Positions 44,080 through 55,997 of a stretch of DNA of 64,000 nt are shown here, one piece after another (position 1 is the stretch's first letter; each line of letters opens with the position of its first letter). Both the position numbers and the translations under genes were made by a program. The notes under the pieces are model-generated. The model made no database searches. It was not told the origin of the DNA and worked only from the letters and a program-made list of their open reading frames with translations. Location of the stretch: assembly GCF_016808095.1 (NCBI RefSeq), contig NC_068975.1:5633501-5697500 (forward strand), read 5' to 3'. Origin of the DNA: Vigna angularis (lineage: Eukaryota; Streptophyta; Magnoliopsida; Fabales; Fabaceae).

Positions 44080-44631
44080 GGGTGTTGCTCCATCCACCAC
44101 CCCAAGTGCTCCTGCACCTCTCCACTATTTTCTTTTATTCCAAAAATATCTTACACTTCTCCACTATTTTCTTTTATTTCAAAAATACCCTACACCTCCC
44201 TACTATATTCAACAATTTTTCTCTTTCTCTCTCCACATTAATGGAGCATTCACATGGCTCAGATTTAAACTTGTGATATATTGCAAAATTTTATTTACAC
44301 TTTCCCTTAAATAAGTTTGATTCAATCTTATTTTCACTGTTCAATATATTTTTTTTTCTTCAAATTACTTAATAAATGGTAAAATTTTGTTATAAATTTC
44401 TAGAAAAATGTTTATATATGTGTGTTTTTTTTTTTTACATTTAATATTTATAATTTTTAACATTATATTATGTTTTAACTTATCGACATGTTTGACTCAA
44501 ATAACTTGAATAAAGTATTTAATTTATTAGATAAATAATATAAAAATATTATTAAATACTTAAAATATAAAAGAAAAGTTATTTGTTAAAGATTTGAAAT
44601 TTATTTAGTTCTTTCGTCATTATAAAGTTAG

Positions 44632-44664
<33 letters not shown>

Positions 44665-44985
44665 TATTATTTACTATTAATATTATTATGTTTATTATTT
44701 TGTATTTGCATCTAACTTTTAAGTTTATAAAATGGAAGTGGTAGAAGCACTAATATTGAAGTTTCCTCTGAATTTTATATTTTTGCAATATATCACAAGT
44801 TTAAATCTAAGTCATATGCTCCATTAATGCAGAGAGAGAAAGAGAAAGATTGTTGAGAATATTGGAGAGGTGTAGGGTATTTTTGGAATAAAAGAAAATA
44901 GTGGAGAGGTGTAGAGTATTTTTGGAATAAAAGAAAATAGTGGGGAGGTGTAGAAGCACTTGGGGTGGTGGAGGGAGCAACACCC
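44080..44985. mobile_element. MULE-type MITE (906 bp) with about 205-bp terminal inverted repeats
   Basis: The ends read GGGTGTTGCTCC and (reverse) GGGTGTTGCTCCCTCCACCA. The inverted repeats span 44080-44290 and about 44778-44985. The 9-bp target duplication TAAAGAAGA is perfect (44071-44079, 44986-44994), which is diagnostic of Mutator-like elements. The interior has no coding sequence and carries an (AAT)n run at about 44636-44666. It is mobilised in trans. Confidence 0.93.
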
Positions 44986-45296
44986 TAAAGAAGATTACAA
45001 CAACAGAAAAGCTTGAAACAAAGCCCAATCCAATTTTTATATAAAGCGACTTAAGGAAACACATTATAGGAGCTTATGAACCCTTTAGGGGTTCAAATTT
45101 CGTCCTCCGTCTCTTCTCTCATGTTCTCCACCATCTCTTCTTCTATTCTCATGTTTTTTCATCATTCCATAGAGTGTTAAGCCTTTGGGGTTGATTATGC
45201 TGTAATTTCTTAATTGGATTCTAAGGTTATATGAATAAATTTGTTTTTTCTTTTGATTCTTGTAAAAGTAATGATTTTTACACTATAGCAATTTAG

Positions 45297-47469
45297 TGTA
45301 ACATCCCAATTATTATAGCATTAAACTATAATAGAGTTCTTACATCATTGATACAATAGAACAGTTGATAGGAGGAGGAATAACAGTTTTCCTCATTATT
45401 ATACAAACCCTCACTCATATTCAAACGAAAATACAGTTCACACTTAAAACATAGACTAAAATTATAAGGCTCTTTCTTATAACTAAGCTTCCGTCGATCC
45501 TCCATCTAAAGCTTGCTCCACCGGCATAACAGCAACTTCTGCTCCCATCCACCGGATGATCATCGCCAGACAAAATACATAACACAAAATAGCAACCACA
45601 CAACAGACAAAGCAAGGGTGAGCTAATGCAACATAAAATGTTATGGTAAATTACATAAATAACTAATTTTCCAACTTACAAGTTAAATTACTCAATAATA
45701 CAATAAACATACCATACTCATCGTAAATTCACTCATCCAGATAATCGTATGAATATTGAACTCTTAGCTAGTTCTATATTTACAGTGGTACTTTACTCAG
45801 CTACATCCCATCCTACTCTGTCCCCCAAACTGGATCTTCGAATATGGATGCACTTATTAGCTAGCTCAATTATTCTATCCTACTCTGTCCCCCAAACTGG
45901 ATCTTCGGATATGAATAAAACCACTGAAGCTACATCCTTCCTACTCTGTCCACCCCACTGTAGATCTTCGATAAGGATTTCCCACTCTCTACCACATAGC
46001 TTTCTCTCTAAGTGAGATCGAGACTATTGAGAGTATAAGAATGAACCCCTAAGTCGGAGTTCCTATATTCACACGTACAGTACTTGACACAAAATCAACA
46101 AGGAGTTCCTCCTTGGAACTCTATTCTACACTTTCCATTCATAAATACACGTGTTACCATATTATCATCTTTAGTCATATCTTAAGAAAATAACTCTTAC
46201 ATACTCAGACATTTCACAACCTCACAGAAACATCACTTATTAACACATAACTCTTTATGGTCTATTAATTCGAACCCTTAAGTAGTTCAAACAGTTTAAA
46301 TACCCTCACCAATGGCTCCGGAAGGGTCAAAAACCCCCATATCGACCTAAAGAACGTCCAAAACGGACATCCAGAACTCCCAAAACGTCAAAAACATTAA
46401 AACACTAAATTTGTTACGCATAACTCGCTCCAACGAGTTGACTCATTCACTCAATCGAATTTACTATTCCAAAATCACGAAAATTCACTTCCCGGACTAT
46501 AGCGACTATTCCTTTCACCATACAGACTTTCTAAACATCCAAAAACTCATCTCTTATCAACAACCCATATTCATCCAAATCTTATAAACATCTAAACTAA
46601 ACATATAATTAAAAGGCAGCGGATAATTAGTACAATCCAAAATTTCCGATCAAAAACCTAGTCTCCTTTTAAATCCATAAACAGATCCAAAATCTTCGAT
46701 CTACACGTATGCCAAAAAAAAAACTTCCACTGATTCAAAATACGTAATACAAACAAGATCTCTTCAAAATTATCAAAACAGAAGCATATCCAAATTCCCA
46801 ACCGTACATCAATTCAAAAGATACAACAGAAGCAGAATTTCATTCTAAAATCATAAAGAGAATCAAGATCCTAAACATATACCAAATTTAGATCATACAA
46901 AAATAAAAAGACTCAAGGTTAGCTCCCCTTACGGTTTTCTCCTTAGCTAGCCTTTCAAAAACACTTTGCGAACGTTCCCCCGACTCAAATCACAGCTCTA
47001 ATGTCCCTCTGCTCCAAAACCTTCGTGCTCTGACCTCCGGTTCAACTTAGGAACTTCTCTCAGCCCCAAAACACTCTTAAATAACCATAAAAACGTGTTT
47101 AAATAGTAAAAACGCGTTTAAATAGTAAAAACGCGTTTACCCAGTCAAAAACGAGTTCAAAACGCGTCAAAAACGTGTTCACTCACTGGGACAACTTTGT
47201 CAGTCTGGTTGAACCCCTTCCCGATGTCGGAATTACGCGTATGAGTACTCGAATCGAAGCTATTCGAGTCTACTTTCTAATGGAAAAAGAATGAACTCAA
47301 TATCTAATTTATAAAAAAAGTTATAATTGAAATACTAAACCTTGTCAAAGTCGACAACATTGTATTTTGTACTATATTTCATACTTTTGTTACAGCTTGT
47401 TACATCTAGAGTTTCTTAGTCTTCTAATGACCCAAACTTACTATTTCTTCTAATTTTCAGGGTCTTACA
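45297..47469 (-). repeat. Chromovirus 3' LTR (left-hand copy)
   Basis: Same length as the other copy. Differences seen include 46073 (C/T), about 46228, about 46269, about 46347 and about 47157. Confidence 0.95.
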
Positions 47470-47513
47470 TTCTTCCCACCTTTAAAATTTTTCGTCCTCG
47501 AAAAATGCACTTG

Positions 47514-50500
47514 TTAATCTAACAGATGAGGATAGAAGGTCTTCATTTCTTCTTCCAATTCCCATGTCATCTCTTGGGTCTTCTCATTCCATAATACTTT
47601 GACTGTACGAATATCCTTTCCTCTTAGTTGCTTCGCCTGAACATCAAGAATCCGTACTGGTTTTGCATCTAATGACAAATCCTCTCTGACTTGAACATCA
47701 TCCACCTCGAGTACATGATCAGGACTTGACACATATTTCCTCAATTGAGAGACGTGAAATACATTATGCAAGTTTGCCAGTTGAGGAGGTAGAGCAATCT
47801 CATATGCTACTGGTCCAATTCTCTTGATAACTTGGAATGGACCAAGAAACTTCGGAGACAACTTCTTGGATCTGATAGCTCTCCCTATTCCAGTCATCTG
47901 AGAAACTCGTAGAAATACGTGACTTCCCACTTCAAACTCAAGAGGCCTGCGCCTATGATCTGCATAAGACTTTTGTCTGCTCTGTGATGCCTTCATCCTT
48001 TCCTGTATCAGTTTCACCTTTTCTGTGGTTTGTTGAATTAATTCTGGTCCTAACATCACTGTTTCTCCTTCTTGGTACCAACATAGGGGTGTCTTACATC
48101 TCCTACCATACAGTGCTTCATATGGTGCCATGCCAATGCTTGCATGATAGCTGTTGTTGTAAGTGAATTCAATTAATGGTAAGACCTCATCCCAAATACC
48201 CAGGTGATCTAAAACACAAGTCCTCAATAGATCTTCTAAGGATTGAATCGTCCTCTCAGACTGTCCATCAGTTTGTGGATGATACGCAGAGCTCATTTGT
48301 AATTTGCTACCCAACTCACGTTATAGAGACTGCCAGAATTTTGATGTAAATCGCGGATCTCTGTCTGACACTATGCTTGACGGTATTCCATGTAGTCTTA
48401 CTACTTCTCTTATATACAGTTGGGCGAGCTTCATCATAGACATCCTTAGATTCATCGCCAAGAAGTGAGCGCTCTTCGTCAATCTATCTACCACAACCCA
48501 GATAGCATCATGACCCTTTCCTGTCCGCGGTAAGTGGGTTACAAAATCCATAGCAATACTGTCCCATTTCCACTCAGGTATCTCTAGTGGTTGCAACATA
48601 CCTCCAGGTCGTTGATGTTCTACTTTAGCCTTTTGACATGTCAAACATGCAGACACAAATTGTGCCACATCTCTCTTCATTCCAGACCACCAGAAAGACT
48701 TCTTGAGATCTTGATACATCTTAGTCATACCAGGATGCATGCTAAGACGACTTTGATGTCCTTCCTCGAGAATCAACCTTTTTAGCTCAACGTTATCTGG
48801 GATACAAACTCTGTCTCTAAACCTCAAAATGCCATCAGCTCCTAACATAAATTCTCTGGCTTGATCTGTACCCAATAAACCCACCGTTTTCTGCAGCTCG
48901 GCATCTAATAATTGTTTATCTTTGACTAAACCCAACAAATCACTTCATATCATTAAGTTGTTGCACCTGATGAAATCCGACTTCAGCTCAACATACAACT
49001 TCATATCCCTGAATTTCTCGATTAATTCCAACTCCCTTATCATCATAGTAGATACATGCACTGTCTTTCTGCTCAGAGCATCTGCTACTACATTAGCCTT
49101 ACCTGGATGATATAGAAGTTCAAACTCATAATCCTTCAAAAACTTCATCCACCTTCTATGTCTCATGTTTAATTCCTTTTGATCAAAAAGATATTTCAAA
49201 CTCTTATGATCACTGAACACTTGGAACTGTGCGCCATATAGGTGATGCCTCCAAATCTTTAATGCAAATACGACAGCTGCCAACTCTAAATCATGAGTAG
49301 GGTAATTTTTCTCATGATTCTTAAGTTGTCTCGAAGCATAAGCTACTGCTTTCTTTTCTTGCATAAGTACACATCCCAGTCCTTGATATGAAGCATCACA
49401 GTATACTTCAAAAGATCTTCTTGGGTCAGGGATCACTAACACTGGAGCACTTGTCAACCTCTTCTTTAGTTCCTGAAAACTGGCTTCACATCGGTCTGTC
49501 CAAGCAAATGGATGATCTTTACGAGTTAATTGCGTCAATGGTGACACAATCTTGGAGAATCCTTCTATGAGTCTACGGTAGTACCCTGCTAATCCTACGA
49601 AGCTCCTGATCTCAGTTACAGACTTAGGTCTCTCCCATTGAAGCACAGCTTCTACCTTAGCCGGATCTACCGATATTCCACCATCCGATATGACATGTCC
49701 CAAACATTGCACCTCTTTCATCCAAAACTCACATTTGGACAACTTGGCATACAACTTTTTATCTCTTAACACCTTAAGAACTGTTCGAAGCTGATCCACA
49801 TGTTCTTCCCGAGTCTTGGAGTATATAAGAATGTCGTCTATGAAGACCACGACAAACTTATCTAAGAAAGGTCTGAATATTCTATTCATATAGTCCATGA
49901 ATACAGCAGGAGCATTGGTTACACCAAAAGGCATAACCACGTATTCATAATGTCCATATCTAGACCTGAAAGCAGTCTTTTGTACATCTTCTGCCTTTAC
50001 TAAAATCTGATGATAACCTGATCGTAGATCAATTTTCGAAAACACTTTCGCTCCATGTAACTGATCCATTAAGTCGTCGATTCTTGGCAACGGGTACTTG
50101 TTCTTGATAGTCAACTTATTCAATTGTCTGTAATCCACACACAATCTGGAGCTCCCATCTTTCTTCTTGACCAACAACACTGGCGCACCCCAAGGTGAAA
50201 CACTTGGTCTGATAAATTACTTCTCCAGCAAGTCTTCTATCTGCTTTTTCAATTCTGTTAATTCCGCTGGAGCCATCCGATACGGAGCAATTGATACTGG
50301 TCTGGTGCCTGGTATCAGATCAATTGAGAACTCAGTCTCTCTTTGAGGAGGCAGTCCCGGTACATCTTCAGGAAACACATCCATGAAATCACTCACCACT
50401 AAGTGATCTATGCTCCCTCCATTCTTGTTAACCTCCATGTGTGTCAACACTATGAAGCAACACGACCCTTTTTGTACTTCGCGCCACAATTTCCCCGAAG

Positions 50501-50588
50501 ATAATATCTTCGACTCTTCCTCTTGAGGAAATAACAATCTTTTTGCACCGCAGTCTAAGAGAATGTGATTAGAAGTTAGCCAATCCAT
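47514..50588 (-). pseudogene. Chromovirus pol: RT, RNase H, integrase (three in-frame stops)
   Basis: One frame from about 50640 to 47514 is interrupted only by stops at 50219-50217, 48947-48945 and 48323-48321. The RT shows [20 protein letters not shown] and the catalytic [12 protein letters not shown]. RNase H shows [18 protein letters not shown]. Integrase has an HHCC site ([10 protein letters not shown]..., CLTCQKAK) and the core blocks [22 protein letters not shown] and [14 protein letters not shown]. The C-terminus reads [12 protein letters not shown] and ends YPHLLD. The domain order is typical of gypsy. All three stops are compatible with single C-to-T changes. Confidence 0.93.
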
Positions 50589-50637
50589 TCCTAAAATTAC
50601 CTCTAAACCTTGTAGAGGTAAGCAGATAAGATTAACT

Positions 50638-52071
50638 CTAAAATGACGTCCTTCTACTACTACAGGACATAGTACATGCTAGAGATGTCTTAACTAAGCC
50701 AGAAGCTGGAGTAGATACTATTAGGTCATACTGTAGCTCACTCACAATCAGTCCCAACTTTCTCACACAATCATCAGAAACAAAGGAGTGCGTTGCTCCA
50801 GAATCAAACAAAACACAACAAGCTTTCCCAAATAATAAACAATTTCCGATGATAAGATTACCTGGCCCAGTTGCCTCCGCCCCAGTCATTGCATACACTC
50901 TGCCCACAGCCTGAGGTTTGGTATCTGCCATCTGTTGAGGCTGATTAGTTGGTAGTTGAAGCCTTGATTCTTTAGATGTGGGACAATTCCTGGCAAAGTT
51001 TCCCTCCTTCCCGCAGGTATAACACTTCATCGGACCAACTAACTGAGGGCAAACAGACTTATAATGTGGTCCTCCACAGCGAAAACATTTCACCACGCTA
51101 GATTGTCCTACTTGACCTGATGGATGAAACGAAGTTCTTTTGTTTGCTTGAAAAGGAGGTTTAGAATAGGGCTTCCTCTCGTCTCCATGATTGAACTTGT
51201 TATCTCCATGATTGAACTTGGACCCAGATGGTCCACCAATCCTTTGTGGCTGTCTTTGCTGATTTTGCACTTCATTCTTGGTCTTTTCTAACACTTTGGC
51301 CCTCTCCACTAATGTAGGAAACTCCTTAATACATAAACCTTTTACTAGCAATTTGATATCTCCTCGAAGGCCATTTTCAAACTTCCTACATTGCCATTCT
51401 TCATCCATAACCAGAGTGTGGAAGCGGATCAGATGCTTAAACTTATCAGCATATTCCGTCACGGACATTCCTCCTTGCACTAGCTGAAGAAACTCCACTT
51501 CTTTGGTAAACCTTACACTGTCAGGGAAATATTCAGCATAGAACTTCTTCTTGAATAAGTTCCAGGTGATCGGGGTACCACTTCTTTCCAACAATGTTCT
51601 TGTACTGGTCCACCAGTGATTGGCCTCTGCTGATAATAAATATTCAGTATAAGCCAATCTATTCTCTTCTGGACAGTTTTTGGCATTGAAAATCCTCTCC
51701 ATGTCTCTAAACCCTTGGTCTGCTTCATCTGCACTAGTATTGCCACAGAATTTAGCTGGATGGTGTTGAAGAAAATTCTCCAGGCTCCATTCATGTATTG
51801 GAGTAGGTGGAATATAAAAATGGTCAGTGGAAATTCTTGCACCATCATTCATTAATTCCACATATTGCCTCTGTTGTGCCTCGGCTGACACCCTAGCAGC
51901 TTCCAATTGTTGTAATGCCATGGTGTTATGTTGCATCAAGGATGCATTCTGCTGCTGCATCGCCACCACAAATGATTCCATTACTCTTACCAGATTAGAA
52001 ACATCAGACCGTACAGGTGAAGGAGGAGAAGATGGTCTGGATGCCATGGTTCTGGCCAAAGAAAGAACCAT
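50638..52071 (-). pseudogene. Chromovirus gag and protease (frameshifted at the end)
   Basis: A 477-codon frame. The better start may be the internal methionine of MASRPSSPPSPV at about 52047. Residues about 110-245 are the Retrotrans_gag domain (FLQHHPAKFCGNTSADEADQ, WNLFKKKFYAEYFPDSVR, FKHLIRFHT). Two CCHC knuckles, CFRCGGPHYKSVC and CYTCGKEGNFARNC, lie at about 335-375. The protease site VLFDSGATHSFV is near residue 430. A frameshift near 50670 throws the frame into a stop at 50638. Sense continues in another frame. Confidence 0.92.
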
Positions 52072-52170
52072 CAGTCTAAAAATAAATTCCTATAATAGGA
52101 AGACACAACTAAGATCACACAACTAAAACATGATATCTTCATAACCTACAGGATTCCTAGGGGAAAGGAA

Positions 52171-52184
52171 CTGCTCTGATACCA
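52171..52184 (-). promoter_or_regulatory. Chromovirus primer-binding site (initiator-Met tRNA)
   Basis: Reverse-strand TGGTATCAGAGCAG, four bases inside the 5' LTR. Confidence 0.9.
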
Positions 52185-52188
52185 TTAA

Positions 52189-54361
52189 TGTAACATCCCA
52201 ATTATTATAGCATTAAACTATAATAGAGTTCTTACATCATTGATACAATAGAACAGTTGATAGGAGGAGGAATAACAGTTTTCCTCATTATTATACAAAC
52301 CCTCACTCATATTCAAACGAAAATACAGTTCACACTTAAAACATAGACTAAAATTATAAGGCTCTTTCTTATAACTAAGCTTCCGTCGATCCTCCATCTA
52401 AAGCTTGCTCCACCGGCATAACAGCAACTTCTGCTCCCATCCACCGGATGATCATCGCCAGACAAAATACATAACACAAAATAGCAACCACACAACAGAC
52501 AAAGCAAGGGTGAGCTAATGCAACATAAAATGTTATGGTAAATTACATAAATAACTAATTTTCCAACTTACAAGTTAAATTACTCAATAATACAATAAAC
52601 ATACCATACTCATCGTAAATTCACTCATCCAGATAATCGTATGAATATTGAACTCTTAGCTAGTTCTATATTTACAGTGGTACTTTACTCAGCTACATCC
52701 CATCCTACTCTGTCCCCCAAACTGGATCTTCGAATATGGATGCACTTATTAGCTAGCTCAATTATTCTATCCTACTCTGTCCCCCAAACTGGATCTTCGG
52801 ATATGAATAAAACCACTGAAGCTACATCCTTCCTACTCTGTCCACCCCACTGTAGATCTTCGATAAGGATTTCCCACTCTCTACCACATAGCTTTCTCTC
52901 TAAGTGAGATCGAGACTATTGAGAGTATAAGAATGAACCCCTAAGTCGGAGTTCCTATATTCATACGTACAGTACTTGACACAAAATCAACAAGGAGTTC
53001 CTCCTTGGAACTCTATTCTACACTTTCCATTCATAAATACACGTGTTACCATATTATCATCTTTAGTCATATCTTAAGAAAATAACTCTTACATACTCAG
53101 ACATTTCACAACCTCACAGAAACATAACTTATTAACACATAACTCTTTATGGTCTATTAATTCGAACTCTTAAGTAGTTCAAACAGTTTAAATACCCTCA
53201 CCAATGGCTCCGGAAGGGTCAAAAACCCCCATATCGATCTAAAGAACGTCCAAAACGGACATCCAGAACTCCCAAAACGTCAAAAACATTAAAACACTAA
53301 ATTTGTTACGCATAACTCGCTCCAACGAGTTGACTCATTCACTCAATCGAATTTACTATTCCAAAATCACGAAAATTCACTTCCCGGACTATAGCGACTA
53401 TTCCTTTCACCATACAGACTTTCTAAACATCCAAAAACTCATCTCTTATCAACAACCCATATTCATCCAAATCTTATAAACATCTAAACTAAACATATAA
53501 TTAAAAGGCAGCGGATAATTAGTACAATCCAAAATTTCCGATCAAAAACCTAGTCTCCTTTTAAATCCATAAACAGATCCAAAATCTTCGATCTACACGT
53601 ATGCCAAAAAAAAAACTTCCACTGATTCAAAATACGTAATACAAACAAGATCTCTTCAAAATTATCAAAACAGAAGCATATCCAAATTCCCAACCGTACA
53701 TCAATTCAAAAGATACAACAGAAGCAGAATTTCATTCTAAAATCATAAAGAGAATCAAGATCCTAAACATATACCAAATTTAGATCATACAAAAATAAAA
53801 AGACTCAAGGTTAGCTCCCCTTACGGTTTTCTCCTTAGCTAGCCTTTCGAAAACACTTTGCGAACGTTCCCCCGACTCAAATCACAGCTTTAAAGTCCCT
53901 CTGCTCCAAAACCTTCGTGCTCTGACCTCCGGTTCAACTTAGGAACTTCTCTCAGCCCCAAAACACTCTTAAATAACCATAAAAACGTGTTTAAATAGTA
54001 AAAACGCGTTTAAATAGTAAAAACGCGTTTACCCAGTCAAAAACGCGTTCAAAACGCGTCAAAAACGTGTTCACTCACTGGGACAACTTTGTCAGTCTGG
54101 TTGAACCTCTTCCCGATGTCGGAATTACACGTATGAGTACTCGAATCGAAGCTATTCGAGTCTACTTTCTAATGGAAAAAGAATGAACTCAATATCTAAT
54201 TTATAAAAAAAGTTATAATTGAAATACTAAACCTTGTCAAAGTCGACAACATTGTATTTTGTACTATATTTCGTACTTTTGTTACAGCTTGTTACATCTA
54301 GAGTTTCTTAGTCTTCTAATGACCCAAACTTACTATTTCTTCTAATTTTCAGGGTCTTACA
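52189..54361 (-). repeat. Chromovirus 5' LTR (right-hand copy)
   Basis: 2173 bp, TG...CA. It contains three units of the phrase CCTACTCTGTCCCCCAAACT (52700-52860) and the AAAACGCGTTTAAATAGT repeats (about 53975-54060). Confidence 0.95.
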
Positions 54362-55112
54362 TTTAGCATGGTGTGAAATCTACCTATCATATCAATCATA
54401 TGAGTCCAAGGGTTTTCAATTTTAACTGAGAATTTACTTGGATTAAAGTTAGAAACTTTCATATGATTGAATGGATTTTTGCCAATAATTGAGAATGTAT
54501 TTTGATTAGTGGTAAAAACTTTAACAAAAATTAATCAAGAATGTACTTTTGTTAATTAGCTTTTTAATTGATATAAGAGGTAAAAGAATAAACATGATTA
54601 GTCGTAGTAATATTTAATTGAGAATCTACTTTAATTAAATTTAATATGACTAATCTACAAAGTTTTTGCTTTTAATTGAAAATGTACTTTGCTTAATAGT
54701 GAGAATTCCAACAAATTAATTGAGAATTTACATTGATTAATTTGAAAATCTAAGACAATAGTTAATTGAACAATAATCTTTAGATAACTAATGATGAATC
54801 CTATTTTAAAAAAGCAGTGAACTCAACCTATTTTATTTATCATTATTTTTATCTTTTTAAATATTTTTATAAATTTCTTTCTATGTTTTGTTATTTTGTT
54901 CTTTAATCTTTTATTTTATTTTATTACTTTTATTATTTTATTTGACTAACCCCTTTTGTATAGTTTTTATAAGAACTAATTTGTTAGAAATCAAATTTGT
55001 GTTCGTTGGGAGACGACTTAGGGTTAAATTTACCCTTTCTATTTTGTTGGTTACTATCTTAGCAATACTGAAGGTTCTATGGTTTAGTAGTATTAATTGT
55101 GTTGTGAAAGAA

Positions 55113-55851
55113 GATGTCATCGTATCAAAGCAATCGATGGAGTAGGAAGTAAATGAGTGAACCACTATAGGATTGGTTCTTTCAAGGCCGTATGGAAGGC
55201 TTTGCATATAACAATATCATTAGTCGAGTATAGACTGACTTGGGTGATGTACATGACGACCCTATAAATTACAACGTACATATATAACTGAGATATCCTT
55301 AATTACAACGTACATATAAATTACTTTTTATTTTCTAAATCATATAATTAATTATTTATATTAATTCAAAATATTTATATATTCTTATAATCCTATATTA
55401 TTTTAAATACTATTAATATTAAAAATAATAATTTAATTACGGTTTATTTGACCGCTATTGATCTAATAAATTTTAAATAAGTATACTTTGATTGATTTTA
55501 TTATAGATATACTTTTAAAATAATGGAAAGAAATATGGTGTAGAATATTATTTAACATCACTCGTTGAATCAGTGGGGAGTTACGAAGAGCATAAACAAA
55601 ATCCAATTTCAAAATTTGAGAAACTTGGAAATCAACGACATCACGTAAACCCATCAACACGTGCCCAAATCACTTTTTGATATATATTACAATAACCGTA
55701 ACACGACCCATACAAATGAAACCATATTCCTCTTCTAAAATAGTAACACAATATTAATATTAATATTAATAAAAAAAATAATAATAATAGTGACTCTTGC
55801 AATTCGCACCATCTATGCAAAGGAAAGTGGAATTTCAACGGACTAATTAAA
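55113..55851. other. Intergenic region between the retroelement nest and PAR1
   Basis: Very AT-rich, with no coding sequence. The 3' UTR of the PAR1 gene must lie at its right end. A short direct repeat (TTACAACGTACATATA) occurs at about 55268 and 55302. Confidence 0.5.
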
Positions 55852-55997
55852 TTACAGGGGAGAAGGGGCAGGTGCCGACACAATGTCCTCTGACACATCA
55901 GAAACAGGTCCAGGTGCAGCTCCTGAGCTCACAAGCTCAACCATGGCACGACGCGGGTTCGTCTTTTGCTTCTCACACAGATCTGGCAAAAATACCC
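55852..55997 (-). CDS. PAR1 exon 3 (C-terminus)
   Basis: The acceptor is TATGCAG. It encodes [20 protein letters not shown] and the AP-rich tail, with stop TAA at 55854-55852. Confidence 0.9.

Larger units (their letters stand above)
45297..54361 (-). mobile_element. Young Ty3/gypsy chromovirus-type retrotransposon nested in the outer 3' LTR
   Basis: The LTRs are 45297-47469 and 52189-54361, both exactly 2173 bp and nearly identical (about a dozen differences noticed by eye). The target duplication is TTTAG (45292-45296, 54362-54366). On the minus strand the PBS TGGTATCAGAGCAG (52184-52171) follows the 5' LTR after four bases. The polypurine tract AAAGGTGGGAAGAA (47483-47470) precedes the 3' LTR. 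Gag and pol are full length but broken by one frameshift and three stops. The pol C-terminus with [19 protein letters not shown] fits the Tekay/Del chromovirus lineage. Confidence 0.95.
35351..55112 (+). mobile_element. Large non-autonomous Athila/Tat-type LTR element carrying three nested insertions
   Basis: Direct repeats start TGAGTGCATATTTATG at 35351 and 43420 and end near 40395 and 55112. Removing the inserts leaves LTRs of about 1709 and 1708 bp. After the 5' LTR, 40405-40424 (TTTAGCGTCATTGTCGGGGA) resembles the tRNA-Asp-type PBS of Athila/Tat gypsy elements. The interior (40397-43419) has no gag or pol domain, only one open frame. The purine-rich GTGTGAGGGTGTAA precedes the 3' LTR. 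Flanks GATGA (35346-35350) and GATGT (about 55113) may be the target duplication. It depended on proteins from elsewhere. Confidence 0.8.
43420..55112 (+). repeat. 3' LTR of the outer element (interrupted by the MULE and the chromovirus)
   Basis: The LTR runs 43420-44079, 44995-45296 and 54367-55112. It follows the 5' LTR base for base across all three joints, with visible divergence. Confidence 0.82.

Noticed and set aside
45749..46015. 88-codon frame, repeated identically at 52641-52907
   Set aside because: It lies inside both chromovirus LTRs on the strand opposite to its transcription and arises from the CCTACTCTGTCCC repeats.
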